Shown here piece by piece: positions 14,601 through 29,600 of a stretch of 64,000 nt of DNA. Position numbers and translations under genes: made by a program. A model generated the notes under the pieces. That model did not search any database. It saw nothing but the letters and a program-made list of their open reading frames with translations, and was not told the DNA's origin. The stretch is from Chrysomallon squamiferum (taxonomy: Eukaryota > Mollusca > Gastropoda > Neomphalida > Peltospiridae): assembly GCA_012295275.1 (NCBI GenBank), contig CM022679.1, positions 30,391,654-30,455,653 on the forward strand, written 5' to 3'. The first letter of the stretch is position 1. Each line of letters begins with the position of its first letter.

Positions 14601-17600
14601 TTGAGCATGCTGTCTCTTATGAGAGTGTCGAATCACCTAGTGAGGAAAGATCTTTTGCAAGTGACCAGGGAGTTCCTTATGAAACTCTAGAAAGAGAACA
14701 GGAACAGGAAGAACAGGAAATACCTTTAACACTTGAAGACAAGCCTAAAGAAATGGTTGAAACTGAAGAGCGTGCAGAACAAGCAGAAGGTCTGGAGAGT
14801 GCTTTTGATGAAACAAATTTGTATGAAGAAGAAATTGTTAAAGACAGAGAAATTTTCTTAATGCAGGAACTGCAAGAAGAAAGAGAAATAATTGAAGCCC
14901 AACACTATACTCAGGAATCTTTCCTGGACACTGAGATATTACTGACCCAGCAAGTTCAGGAATCTTTCCTGGACACTGAGATATTACTGACCCAGCAAGT
15001 TCAGGAAGAAGAAGAAATTTATGAAAAGAAAGAATATGAACAACAAATAATAAAAGAAAAAGAAATGACTGTGACAGAAGAAATAAAAAAAGAAACAAAA
15101 ATTGATACATACCAATATAAAGAAGAAATACATGAAACAATTACAACTCATGAAGAAAGAGAAATTGTTGAATCAAAACTAGAGGAACGAAAAACTGAGG
15201 AGAAAGTTGTTTCAGAGGTTAAAGGTGTTGAGGAGTTAAGGTCAGAAGAGGAAACTATTGAAACAGAACAGTATAAATTGGATCAAGAAGAATATAAGAA
15301 ATCAGTTGAAACATACTTTGATGAAGATGAATACAAAGAACCTGTTGAAACAGAACAGTATGAACAAGAACCAGAAGAATACAAAGAAACTGTTGAAACA
15401 GAACAGTATAAACAAGCACAAGAATACAAAGAACCTGTTGAAACAGAACAGTATAAACAAGAACCAGAAGAATACAAAGAACCTGTTGAAACAGAACAGT
15501 ATAAACAAGAACCTGAGGAATACAAAGAACCCATTGAAAAAGAACAATATAAACAAGAAGGATTCAAAGAACCTGTTGAAACAGAACACTATGAACAAGA
15601 ACCAGAAGAATACAAAGAAACTGTTGAAACAGAACAGTATGAACAAGAACCAGAATACAAAGAACCTGTTGAAACAGAACACTATGAACAAGAACCTGAA
15701 GAATACAAAGAACCTGTTGAAACGGAACACTATGAACAAGAACCAGAAGAATACAAAGAAACTGTTGAAACAGAACAGTATGAACAAGAACCAGAATACA
15801 AAGAACCTGTTGAAACAGAACACTATGAACAAGAACCTGAAGAATACAAAGAACCTGAAGAATACAAAGAACCTGTTGAAACGGAACACTATGAACAAGA
15901 ACCTGAAGAATACAAAGAAACTGTTGAAACAGAACAGTATAAACAAGAACCAGAAGGATACAAAGAACCTGTCGAAACAGAAGAGTATAAAGAAGAACCA
16001 GAAGAACACAAAGAACCTGTTGAAACAGAACAGTATAAACAAGAACCTGAGGAATACAAAGAACCTGTTGAAACAGAACAGTATAAACAAGAACCTGAGG
16101 AATACAAAGAACCTGTTGAAACAGAAGAGTATGAACAAGAACAAGAATACGAAGAACCAGTTGAAACAGAACAGTATGAACAAGAACCTGAAGGATACAA
16201 AGAACCTGTCGAAACAGAAGAGTATAAAGAAGAACCAGAAGAACACAAAGAATCTGTTGAAACAGAAGAGTATGAACAAGAACAAGAACACGAAGAACAG
16301 TATAAAAAAGAACCAGAAGAATACAAAGAACCTATTGAAACAGAGCAGTATGAACAAAAACCAGAAGAATACAAAGAACCTGTTGAAACAGAACAGTATA
16401 AACAAGAACCAGAAGAATACAAAGAACCTGTTGAAACAGAACAGTATAAACAAGAACCAGAAGAATACAAAGAACCTGTTGAAACAGAAGGATACAAAGA
16501 ACCTGTTGAAACAGAACAGTATGAAAAAGAATACGAAGAACCAGTTGAAACAGAACAGTATAAGCAAGAACCAGAAGAATACAAAGGAACTGTTGAAACA
16601 GAAGGATACAAAGAACCTGTTGAAACAGAACAGTATGAACAAGAACCTGAAGAGTACAAAGAACCTGCTGAAACAGAACAGTATGAACAAGAACACGAAG
16701 AATACAAAGAAGCTGTTGAAACAGAACAGTACAAACAAGAACCAGAAGAATACAAAGAATCTGTTGAAACAGAACAGTATGAACAAGAACCAGAAGAATA
16801 CAAAGAACCAGTTGAAACAGAACAGTATGAACAAGAACCAGAAGAACACAAAGAACCTGTTGAAACAGAACACTATGAACAAGAACCAGAAGAATATAAA
16901 GAACCTGTTGAAACAGAACAGTATAAACAAGAAGAAGAAGATGAAGAATCTGTTGAAATAGAACAGTATAGGGAAAAACCAGAAGAATACAAGGAACCTG
17001 TTGAAACAGAACAGTATAAGCAAGAACCTGAAGAACTCAAAGAACATATTGAAGCAGAACAGTATGAACAAGAACCAGAATACAAAGAACCTGTTGAAAT
17101 AGAACAGTATGAACAAGAACCAGAAGAATACAAACCTGTTGAAGCAGAACAGTATGAACAAGCACCAGAAGAATACAAAGAACCTGTTGAAACAGAGCAG
17201 TATGAACAAGAACCAGAAGAATACAAAGAACCTGTTGAAGCAGAACTGTATGAACAAGCACCAGAAGAATACAAAGAACCTGTTGAAACAGAGCAGTATG
17301 AAGAACAAGAAGAATATAAAGAACCTGTTGAAACAGAACAGTATAAACAAGAACTAGAAGAATACAAAGAAACTGTTGAAACAGAGCAATATGAACAAGC
17401 ACCAGAAGAATACAAAGAACCTGTTGAAACAAAACAGTATGAACAAGAACCAGAAGAATACAAAGAACCTGTTGAAGCAGAACAGTATGAAGAACCAGAA
17501 GAATACAAAGAACCTATTGAAACAGAACAGTATAAACAAGAACAAGAATATGAAGAACCTGTTGAAATAGACCAGTATAGACAAGAACAAGAAGAATACA

Positions 17601-20600
17601 AAGAACCTGTTGAAACAGAGCTGTATGAAGAAGAACAAGAAGAATATAAAGAACCTGTTGAAACAGAACAGTATAAACAAGAACCAGAAGAATACAAAGA
17701 AACTGTTGAAACAGAGCAATATGAACAAGCACCAGAAGAATACAAAGAATCTGTTGAAACAGAGCAGTATGAACAAGAACCAGAAGAATATAAAGAACCT
17801 GTTGAAACAGAACAGTATGAACAAGAACCAGAAGAATATAAAGAACCTGTTGAAACAGAACAGTATGAACAAGAACCAGAAGAATATAAAGAACCTGTTG
17901 AAACAGAACAGTTTGAACAAGAACCAGAAGAATATAAAGAACCTGTTGAAACAGAACAGTATGAACAAGAACCAGAAGAATATAAAGAACCTGTTTTGAA
18001 GTATGAACAAGAACCAGAAGAATATAAAGAACCTGTTGAAACAGAACAGTTTGAACAAGAACCAGAAGAATATAAAGAACCTGTTGAAACAGAACAGTAT
18101 GAACAAGAACCAGAAGAATATAAAGAACCTGTTGAAACAGAACAGTATGAACAAGAACCAGAAGAATATAAAGAACCTGTTGAAACAGAACAGTATGAAC
18201 AAGAACCAGAATACAAAGAACCAGTTGAAACAGAACAGTATGAACAAGAACCAGAAGAATACAAAGAACCTGTTGAAACAGAGCAGTATGAACAAGAACC
18301 AGAAGAATACAAAGAACCTGTTGAAACAGAGCAGTATGAACATGCACCAGAAGAATATAAAGAACCTGTTGAAATAGAACAGTATAAACAAGAGGAATAT
18401 AAAGAAATATTTGAAACAGAATACTATGAACAGGAACAATATAAAGAAACTGTTGAAACAAAAGATTATGAAGAGGAACATTACCAAGAAACTGTTGAAA
18501 CAAAACTGTTTAAAGAACATGAAGAACACAAAGAATCTGTGGAAAGAAAACATTATGAAGAAGAAGCTAAAGAAGTTGTTGAAACAGACCTGTATGAAGA
18601 AAAGCTAGAAATAGCAAAAGAACATCTTGAGACAGAACACTATGAAACAGAAGAATATGAAGAATCTACTGAAACACAACAGTATGAACAGGAACAATAT
18701 GAAAAATATGTTGAAAGAGAACATTATGAACAAGAATACAAACAGTCAGTTGAAACAGAACAAGAACATTATAAAGAACTTCTAGAAACAGAGCAGTATG
18801 AACAAGAGGAAGCTGTAGAAACTGTTGCAACAGAACAAGAACAATATAAAGAACCTGTAGAAATAGAACAGTATGAAAAAGAAGGTGAAAAAACTGTTGA
18901 AACAGAACAAGAAATCATTGAAGAAGAAAGTGCAAAAGACACAACATTTGAGCAATATCTTGTTCCAGATACAGAAATCTTTATGATGCAAGAACTTCAG
19001 GAAGAAAGAGAAATTGTTGAAAAAGAAGGAATTGTTGTGACCACTGAAGAGAAAGAAATTGTGGAAGAATACAAACATGAAATTTCTACAACAGTTCATG
19101 CAGAAGAAAAAGAAACTGCTGAAGAACACAAAGAGGAAATTATACAAGACAAAGAAATAGTGTTTACTGAAGGAGTTAAAGAAGAAAGATTTGATGAAAC
19201 TCCAGCTTGGGATTTTGAAGAGAAAACTGAAGAGTTTAAACACAAAACAACTGAAATGAAAGAAACATTCAGGTTGGAAGAACAAATTGAAACAAAGGAA
19301 TTTACTGAAAGAGAAACATTTGAACAGGTTGAAACACTTCATGAAATAGAAAGAGTGGAAGAAGAATACAGAAAAGATTCTATTCATGATACAGAAATAC
19401 ATTTTAGACACGACATCACAACACAAGAACGATACATCCTCACTACAGAGGATCAAGCAGAAGAAACAGAAACTGCCCAGGATGAAGACAAAATGTTAAC
19501 AAAAGAAGCCAGTGAAGAAAGAGATGCAGAAAAATATGGGGAAGAACTGATTGAGGAATCAGCCACTTATGAAGAATACAAGGAAAGCATGGAGGCAGAA
19601 CAATACAGAAAGGAGACAGAAATTGACAGAATTAATCTAGAAGAAGAAAAGGAAATAGATGAAAAAGAAACAGAAATAAGACAAGAAGAAGAGTTGTTAC
19701 CTGAAGAAGAGACAGATGCCTTTGTGAAGGAGTCTGTTGAAGCTGAAGAGTTTAGAGAGGAATATGAGTACAAAACAGAGTCTCCAAAACCTGAACAAGA
19801 CGTTCCCAAAGATGTTACAGCAGTTGCTGTACCAATAGTTCCTCCTGACACAGAAATATTCCTCATACAGGAACTGCAAGAAGAGCGAGAAATTTTAGAA
19901 ATATCAGAGACAATTACTAAAGAAAAAGAAATTGTTGAAACTGAACAGTATAAAGAAGAAACCACACAAGATAAAGAAATATTTGTGACCCAAGAACATG
20001 AAGAACATGAACACGAAACAGTTGAGGACACAGAAACATCTTTTACACAGGTCTGTGAAGAAATAGAAAGAGTTGAAACCAAAATCACTCAAGATTCAGA
20101 CATGACAATAACTAAAGAATTTCAGAAAGAAAGTGAAGAATCTGGTGAGGAATCTGACAAAGACAGGCACGAGGAAGAGCCTGTTTTAGTTACTGACAGG
20201 TTTATTGATAGAAAGGAAACATTTACATCAGAGGAACGTGAAGTAGAAATACCATCACCAGAAAGTGAAACTGAGGAAGGAGGATTCCCAGATAGATTCA
20301 TAGACAGAAAGGAGTACTTCATTGAAGAAATTCTGGATGTTTTAGATCATGAAACTTCTGCCAAAGATGGTTCACTGGATTTAAAAGCAACTTTCAGTGG
20401 ATTACCAGACATTGCTGCTTCAGAAGGTTCAGCAGGACGAGAACCAAAATCTGAAGAAGGTGAATCTGCTGGATTTTCAGGAGGTAAACAAGCAGAGGAT
20501 ATGCACATGACAACTGAACAAGAGATTACTGATTCCAAGAGTTCTCATCTCAAAGCTGACAGACAGCCCTCTCCTACCCATTATACTGATGACTCGCACC

Positions 20601-23600
20601 TACTCACATTAGAAACAGATACCCACTCAGCTATGGAAGAGTCTGATATCCAGGTTTCTCAGACAACCATGGAAGAATCAGATGCTCCAGCTGATGATGA
20701 AATGGAACCTGAAGGCAGAATTACTGCTGACACATCACAGCAGATATTCATAGAACAAAGTATTCAGTCACACAAATTACACAAACATGAACATTATCCA
20801 TCGGATGATGAAGAAGAAGACTATGACAGACCACCATCACCCTCAGAATTTACTCTTGTTGAATCCCATGACAATGAACAATTAGCCCGAGCTCTAGGAA
20901 TAAACCAAGAGGATGAAGAGCCAGTGGCTGTGTCTGAAGAACCAGCCTCTAGTGATGGGCTAGAATCTGATGTTGAGGATGAAACTGATTTACGACCCCC
21001 TTCTCCAACTGAATATACTCTTGTAGCTTCACAGGACCAAGATGCTCTTGCCAAAGCGCTGGAACCATCACCAGCACCAGCTGATGGTTATATGGACCCC
21101 TTGATGATGCAGTCTCTTGATCAAGATGCATTAAGTGAAGCTTTAGGTCTGAAAGATAGCTCTGTTGAACATCAAGATCTAACATCGGCTTCTGATGACA
21201 CTCAAGGTATCAGTATCATAATGATGGAGTCCATGGACTCAGATGCCATGAGCAAAGCTTTGGGATTAGACCAAGATGAAACCAGTGGAAAGTTTGTATC
21301 TGACAGACAAGAAATGGGTGATCTGATGATGGCGTCACATGACTCTGAAGCAATGAGCAGAGCTTTAATGTTAGAACATGATTCACTCACACCTTATAAA
21401 GCAGACGAAGAAAAAATGTCACCTGATTCTCTGCTTGATGAAACACCAGCAATCAGTGCTTCAATGATGGAATCCTATGATTCTGAAGCTTTAACAAAAG
21501 CTTTAGGCTTAGAGGATGAACAGAAAACTGCAGAGAAGTCTTATGACAGTGTATTATCCTCTGATCATGACACATCTACTAGGAAACCAGATTCTGAGGA
21601 AGTTTCACCTAGTGAAGAATTCCCTTCAGAACATAAGGAAGGTGTTATGCCAGAGTTTGAGGTTCATGATGCAGTGTTGAGTAGACCAACTGAACAGGAG
21701 CAAGCATTGGACAGGGATGAATGTGATGAAGGCTTTGGAGCAGAAACAGACATACAAGGTAGAAACTGTTACTGAAATATTTCCCATTAGAATTTTATGC
21801 ACACAGTATAACTTTTTATTGGAAAATTGACACAACATATTTCAATTTTTGTCCACAATTTATCTTTATATTAAAGTATTTGCACCAAACATTTCTAATC
21901 CTTGCATGTATACAAATTAAGTTTGTACAATAATGCTGGCCATATCTCATAATGTAGGTCTCAAATCTGTTACAGCAAATTTCTTTCTGGTAAATTTTAT
22001 ATTTATACTAAGATACAGAAAAAAAAACCAAAAACCAAATACAAAATGCCAAATACATTTTGTTTAATATTGTTAAAATTAATAGCTTCTTGAACATGGT
22101 TCAACCAATTTTACTGTTAAATATTTTGTAATAAATGTGGCTTAATGCTTTGCAAATTCATTTCCTCTAGTAACTTTGATAGTCCGTTTGTGGCTTTTGT
22201 GAAAATGCTAATCTTGGTGGATTATCCTTCTACATCAGTTTGCTCATGATAACACAATTTGAATTTTTTTGGCCTACTACCTTTTAATTTTTATTACTTT
22301 AAAAATAAATAAGTAATGATATATATATTTTTTTATCTTAGTTATTGATTATTTTACAAAATCTCCACATAGTTTAGCTTTTCTTACTTCACAGAAATTA
22401 TTTTTTTTTTGTTGCTTCATATTTGAAATTATGTTGCTAAAAACTGGTTGGGGGAATTCATCCCTTTTATTCTTTTAAAAATACGTTTTTCATCTCCATT
22501 CACAAAAAAAAAGAAAAATAATAATAAACATTAGAGACATATAAGTAAATTTGATACAGTTAGATAAAGAAGTCTAATCATTCTCAAATACTCTTTGTTT
22601 AACCAGATGACGAAAAAGTAGCAACAGTCCCAACAACTGGGCAGGATTTATTAATTCAGCCATCAGATGACTTGTTAGAACCTACTGCCGAAACTCAGTC
22701 CTCACACTCAAGTGAAATTGCAATAATGCAAAGTCTTGACCAGTCATCAAACAACAACACAATGTCAACATCAGGGTCAGAACTGGGAGAACAACAACAG
22801 ATCACTGAGCCTACTGCTCAGAATGAAGAGGATATTTTAAAACCCTCAGTGACTGAAGATTATGCCATGGTGTCAAGCTATGAACAGATCTATCAAGGAA
22901 TAACTCTGGAGTCCGATTTGGCTCCCGATCCTAATCTAGTTGTTGAAGTAGGGGATCATTTTGATACTAAACATACAGATCTCCATTTACAATCTCTTGG
23001 ACGAGCCTCTAGTTTTGAGGAATTGTACACACAAGCAGGAATCACTGAAGTTGGCCATGTTGGAAAAGGTGAAGGTGAGTCTATCGCCATCCAGTTTGTG
23101 CTTCCGTATATTGGCATGTATGCTTCACGTTTGTGAACTGCATGCCATTTGTGCATTTTTACTTCCTCACATCTCGTAGAAATTTTGGATCTGGGAGCAC
23201 ATGATGAATTTTCTGTTAACATTTTGTTTTATCCCAAAAAAGAGAGAGAAAAAGAAAAAAAAAAAAAAAGAACAGAAAAAAAGAAGTTTGTAATGAATGA
23301 GCTGCTGGAAATAAGAATAGTGAGAAAGAGAAAAGAGAGAAAAAAGTGACAAAATGCTGGAGATGATATACTATTTATTTTTTATTTTTTTTTGAAATCC
23401 CTCCAGTAGCTTGATGGTGCATGCTGAAAAATAAGCCAAGCTTTGTAGTCCAAGCCATTCCACTTGTTATGCTTTTTTTTCCTTTCTTTTTATTGTTATT
23501 TCTTTTTTCTATTATTGAATTGAATTTTGGAAAAACCCCATAAATTTGTTTAATTTTGTCTTCTATTTCAACTATTTGTCTTTTGTTGATTTACTATTTT

Positions 23601-26600
23601 GTTTCTTTCAGCACTGTTAATTGTCCCTCTTTTTGCAGGACATGCATGAAGGCGTAGTTGAATTTATTGTAAAATTGCACTTACATTTGTCTTGATGTTG
23701 TATGAGTATCTTTAAAACAGGGCTTGAAAAACTTGTTGTATATTTTGTCAAATGTCTGTGATATTTTGTGCTTGTTTGTATTGTTTTGTATTAATTGCGG
23801 CTTGATGCTGTTTCAAGTCTTGCCTTTAGACTGATTTAATGTTTCAGACGTGCAACTAAGAACACTTAATGTTAATCAGTGATAGATACTAACATTAATA
23901 AATTATAAAATTATTTTGAAGATTACTTAAGCTTTAAAAGATTAAGTTGTGTAATATGATTTTTAATCTGTATTAGTAATTATATTGTTATAATATTAGA
24001 AACATGTATTTTTAGAATCTTAATACAGTGATATGACCTTTTAATAATATTAATATCTTCTCCTTTTTTCTTTCTTTTTTTTGTCCATTTTCATCTGTTC
24101 ATAATTTGAAAATGTTAAGATATTTAGATAACTAAATACGAAAATTGAATTAACCCTTTACACTTACCCAGTTTTTGTTTTCAAAGCAGAGTTAATTAAA
24201 AGGAAGAGTTTAACTTATTTAACTGATACACTGTGAAATTCCAGCTGTTTTAAATTTGGTATATACATGGATTCTTCTGATACAATCATTAATGTTCTTT
24301 CATTCAGATTAATGATTCATAATTAATAATTTCATGAATATATGCCATGTTCATCTCATTTCTAAGCATAATGTAATAACTCTAAAATAGTATAATATTA
24401 ATAACCAAAACAATTTAACAGTGTTCATTTTTAATATTACAAAAAAGTTCTAAAAAAATAAAATAAAAAATATATATATATTAACCTTTTTACTTACATT
24501 TGCACATAAACTAATTTTAATTTTTTTAAAATAAATTTTATCATCACAATGCATTTAACTAAGCTGTACCAAAATAACAGTTTCATATTTAATCATATTT
24601 GTTTCACATTGACAATTTATAATTTTTCAAGCCCTGAGTTACATGCTTTCTTACGTGTTTTTTTTTTGTCACCCATTTTCAACATGACAATAATTTATTT
24701 TTTTGCTGCCAGACTTTGAGTCAGGGAAAGATGCTATGGATAAGCTTAGCACCTCCAGCTCTGAGGTGGCTCAGCTTGAAGATGTTATTGATGACAAAGG
24801 TACACCTTGACCTCATAGTTTTTAGTTTTTCCCTCATACATTTTTCTCTTTTAGTTGTTCACCTCTTAACACTCAGATTCTCTCAGTATCTCGTTATTTT
24901 GACACAAATGGAAACATTTGACCTTTGCAGGTTTTATTTATTTGCATGTAGTCATTTTATTTATTTTTCTTTTTGCCTCAGAAAATTTTCAGTTGCAGTA
25001 TATATATCAAAAATTGTATATAATTTTTTTAAATTTTTTATTATTATTTCTTAAAATATTTTGGCCCTTTTAACTATAATATTTTTTGTTGAAAACTTTT
25101 CTATCTTTATGTTTACAAATGAAATAATGCTTTATTTTAATATCTTTTATCTGATATATAATATTGATAAGCAGACTGTTATGTTTCATGCATTCTATAT
25201 GGTCTTGATTCTGTTAAAATATTTAATACCAAAATAAGCATGATAAACTAACCCAAAAGAAAAGAAAAAAAAAAAAAATTAACAAAAAAAAAAAAGTTCT
25301 AAAGATTTCGGAGTGAAATACATCAAAATGAAATTAATTTGAAGCAAAGTTGTTCTATCTTTGCTTTGCCACTTCTATTTTCATAGATGCTGAAATGCGT
25401 GAAACCAGCGAGGAAAAAACTGAGGAAACAGATGTGGAAGAACAGTTCTCGCCCCTTACTAAAAGCTCCCCTGCAAAACAAGCCCTAGATCTTGAACTTA
25501 CCCCTGAAAAATCTTTCTTTCCTGAAACCTCACCAGACTTATTAACATCCTCTGATCATCAACTTGTTGGTGATTCTAGTGTACTAACTGTTACTAACAC
25601 TTTACTAGTAGGTCCCTCCCCCACTGACCAACTGTGCACTATTGGGGAAGATGATGATGGAAGTGGGCAGGTTATGAAAGAGTCAGTTGAATTAGATGAA
25701 ACAGAAATGGAACAAAGACTAGCTGTCTTCAGTGAGGACAATACAGTGGACAGTTTGAATGAGTCTGATCACGAGAGACAAAAAGTACTGATCACTCAAG
25801 AACGTCCAACTGTAGACAGTCCAACTTCTGAACTATATCATGGCACTGAACTCATTAGCCATGATGATAAATCTGAAATGAAACATGAAGTTCAAGCAGA
25901 ATGTGTCATTTCAACTGAATTTGAAAGTGATCAGAAAACAACAGATCTGATCGACTTTAAGACAGAGCCTAACATTGGAAGAGAAGAATCAGTTGAATCT
26001 TATGGAGAAGCAGACACAGATGCTGAATCACATTTGACATACATGGCTTTTGATAATATGGCTTTCTCTGCAGATGATTCAGAACAAGGAGCTATAGGTA
26101 TGAGTGCCCAAGCTTCTGTCCCAAAACAGTTACTTCAGAAACAGGACACAAAGGAAATATCACCAGAGGATTTGGAAGAAAAACCTTTTACCTTTGATTT
26201 TCAAGACGATTATGTGAAACACAGTGATGAACATCACGAAGTTGTATCTGAAATTGACAGGGTTGAGAGAACAGTAGAAAAACGGAGATACACTGAAGAG
26301 AGGGAGGACTATTCCAGAGAGATCTCACACATTAGTGAAACTCATGAGTCATTAATAACAGAAACGAAAGAAACTTCAGAAATATTTCACACCCATGTAA
26401 AATCTGAAACAGAGCAAACTTTTGAAACTGCAGAGCAAATAACATCTAGAACTGAGAGCACAGAAACTAGAGAAGAAATAAAATCTGAAACACAGCAAAC
26501 TTTTGAAACTGCAGAGCAAATAACATCTAGAACTGAGAGCACAGAAACTAGAGAAGAAATAAAATCTGAAACACAGCAAACTTTTGAAACTGCAGAGCAA

Positions 26601-29600
26601 ATAACATCTAGAACTGAGAGCACAGAAACTAGAGAAGAAATAAAATCTGATTTACTAAAAGATGAGGAATCTAGACTTGACTCAAAGGAAGAAAAACACG
26701 AGATAGATGAAGCTGTTTCATTAGCTACTCCAGACCTTATACAGGATCTCCAGGCATCAGCTTCTGGTCAAGAAACTGAACAAATGGATGAAAGTTCATC
26801 TGACAGTAGTACTGATAAAGACTTGGAAGTCTTTGATGAAGCTGCTGGAACATTCTTTACTATACCATGGGAAGTGGCCCATCAGTTTAAAAGACAGTTC
26901 TCAGAATCACTGATAGAACAGGAAAAGAAAACATCTTTCAAAACATGTCAGACTATTGATCTGGGAACATTTTACAGAAGGACTGACAAAGATGCTAATG
27001 ATTACCCTGAAGTTAGTTTTACTGAAGTTAATGTTGACTTATCATCTCTCACAGAAACAGAAACTTCAAAATCAACCTTTTCAAGATCAAAACAGGTAAC
27101 TTTCCGTTTGTCAGATAGTGAATACTTGGAGGAAGAAGAAACAAGGACAGGCTTTGACATTCCTACTGAACCTTCTCATGTATTTGAACCTCATGATTTA
27201 ATAGAAAAAACTCATGAAGCAGAAGTTATGTTCACAATCATAGAAAATCGACGAAATGTAAAGGAAGAAATAGCCAAAAAGGAGACTTCAGAATACTTTT
27301 CTCCATTTAAAGAGTTTGACAAATTTATAGCTCAGACTTTTTCTGAAGTGCAAGATGAAGGCCACAAAGAAGACACAATGGATTCCTACATGTCTGCACA
27401 ATCTGCTCTTGTTACATCAACAGAGACACACTATCACTCAGAAATGTCTTCTTCTTCTAAATTAGTTCGAGAAGACAGCACAGATAGCAAACCAGATGAT
27501 CAGTTATTTCCAGTTCAGCCAACATCTGTAAGTATAGTCAGCAAGGAATCTAGACTGGCACAGCAGGAACTGTTGCAAGAGATGGGTGATGAAAAGGACA
27601 GATCAGTGTCACCATCTGTTGACAGTGAGGAGCTGTCCACTACATATGAAAGCCAGTCTGAGCTTCAGGAGGAGTTCGGCTGCCATCCACCTAGTAAGTT
27701 CCCCATGGCTGTGCATAACTTGGGAAAAGCTTTGGTGGACAATGAAATCTATGAATCTTCAGAGACAGAAAAAGATTCCACAGAGGAGAAGCTTTCTCCT
27801 ATAGAGGAAGCCCCATCAGGGGAAATGATGGATGAAATGTCTGGTGACTCAAGTCTAAAACAGAGCCAAGCTGAGAGAAAGGTTACTTTTCAGACAGATA
27901 CATTGGCAGCCAGAAGCAGTGAACTGCACAGTGAGGATATAAAAACATCTACATCATCTTCAGATGTTTCTGTTGAACCCACTTTGTTAGCAGCATCATA
28001 TGACCTCGACACAGGAAATGTTTCACGTGTTGTCACAGCATATGACATTTCTCCTGATTCTGTAGACAAACAAACCATTCCTGAGATTCCAGCTAAATCG
28101 ATTCTTTCAAGTCCAGAGGATGATGTTTTTGAAACTGATGCTTCTGCTGTCACTCCAACCATGGAGGAAGAAGACAGTGTAATCATGGTATCAAGTAAAT
28201 TAAGTTCGGGCTCTGAACTGTTTCCATCTCCTCCAGCTCCCACACCACAGGATCCAACATCCATGGAAACATGTGATCTATCTAGTGCCAGTTCAAAACT
28301 TGAACAGATAAAATCTGAACAGCCTGATGATGATACATCTAAATCCGAAACTCCTGTTACAGAAAATGCACCTGATGACAACTTGATAAAAGAAGATGAT
28401 ATCGGTTCACCTTTTGAAATTATGTCTCCAAGTGAACTGGCTGATACAGGTTTCTCATCTGCTGTCACTGCTCAGATATCTCCAGAAATTGAATATGAAA
28501 GTGAACAGGAGGCAGTCATATTACCAAATGGTCCTACAGAGGTAGAATACAATGCAAAATATGACAGTGACTTTGTAGATGTTGAGGAGCATCATACAGA
28601 ACAATATTCAGAAGAAATAACAGAACATCAAACAGAGGAAGTAACAGAACCTTTAGAAAGCCAGATGCCTCAATATGACAGTTCCACCATGCACACAACA
28701 TTGTCTTTTACAGATGAGCCAAAAGATGACAAAGAACACGCTCTAACCAGTTCAGAACAAACTTTGTATGGTTTTGAAATGCCATCTGATGAAGTGGGAG
28801 CGACATTAACATCATATTCTTTCAAAGAGTGTAGTACAGCAGTTGACTTTGATCAGTCATCTGACATGACACAACCACCAGCAGAAATAACATTTAAGAC
28901 AGATGAGACTCTTACAGGAGATGGTTCTGGCACATACAAAGCAGAAGATTATGTTTCACCCGAAGAGACATACCATGCTGATGATGAATCAGGAAAACAT
29001 TCTATTGATAAAGAGTCAGTCTATCCTGGTAAGAGAGCACTGGAAATAGATGAATCACTGGTAGCAACTTCTGAATATGCCACTGACTTACTTGGAGCAG
29101 AGGAACCAGAAAACTATTACTCAGCAAGTGATGATGAATTTGATGAATATAAACCTGATGCTACTGATGCTATGGAAGAAGCAGCTGATTATGAAGAATA
29201 TAAATCTCCCTCTGGCTTCATGGAAGAAGAAGTTTACCAAGAAACTGAAGAAAAGGAACCTGCACAAGCATCTGAAATTGTTATAAAAGAGGAAGAATTT
29301 GCTGAAACAACTGAGGAAGAATTGATTTGTTTAGATGATGGTAAGCAAGAATCAGAGGCAGACGAACATGAGTCACGGATGCACATTGATCTGCATACAA
29401 CAACAGAGTTAATGGCTGGGTACACAGATTTGGAGAGGCCATTGTCTCCTACTCCAGATGCTTCACAACAGGAATATTTCTCTGAAAAACCTCAAAAGGA
29501 ATCTCCTCGTCAACCTCTAACACCAGCAGAAGAGAAAATTATAGAGAAAGCTGCAACTCAATTTGTGGAATCTATCTTGGAGGATATAAAAATAAAAGTC

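Noticed and set aside
15302-18553. Long open frames on the minus strand and in a second plus frame across the tandem array (up to about 680 codons)
   Set aside because: A 48-nt unit without stop codons in several frames stays open in all repeats. The translations are compositional echoes (Phe/Leu- or Ser/Cys-rich), have no splice or start context, and the Glu-rich frame is joined to ankyrin exons.
23640-23910. Possible alternative last exon after acceptor tttttgcag
   Set aside because: In the required phase it adds only two codons before TGA. An AATAAA near 23898 exists, but there is no other support.
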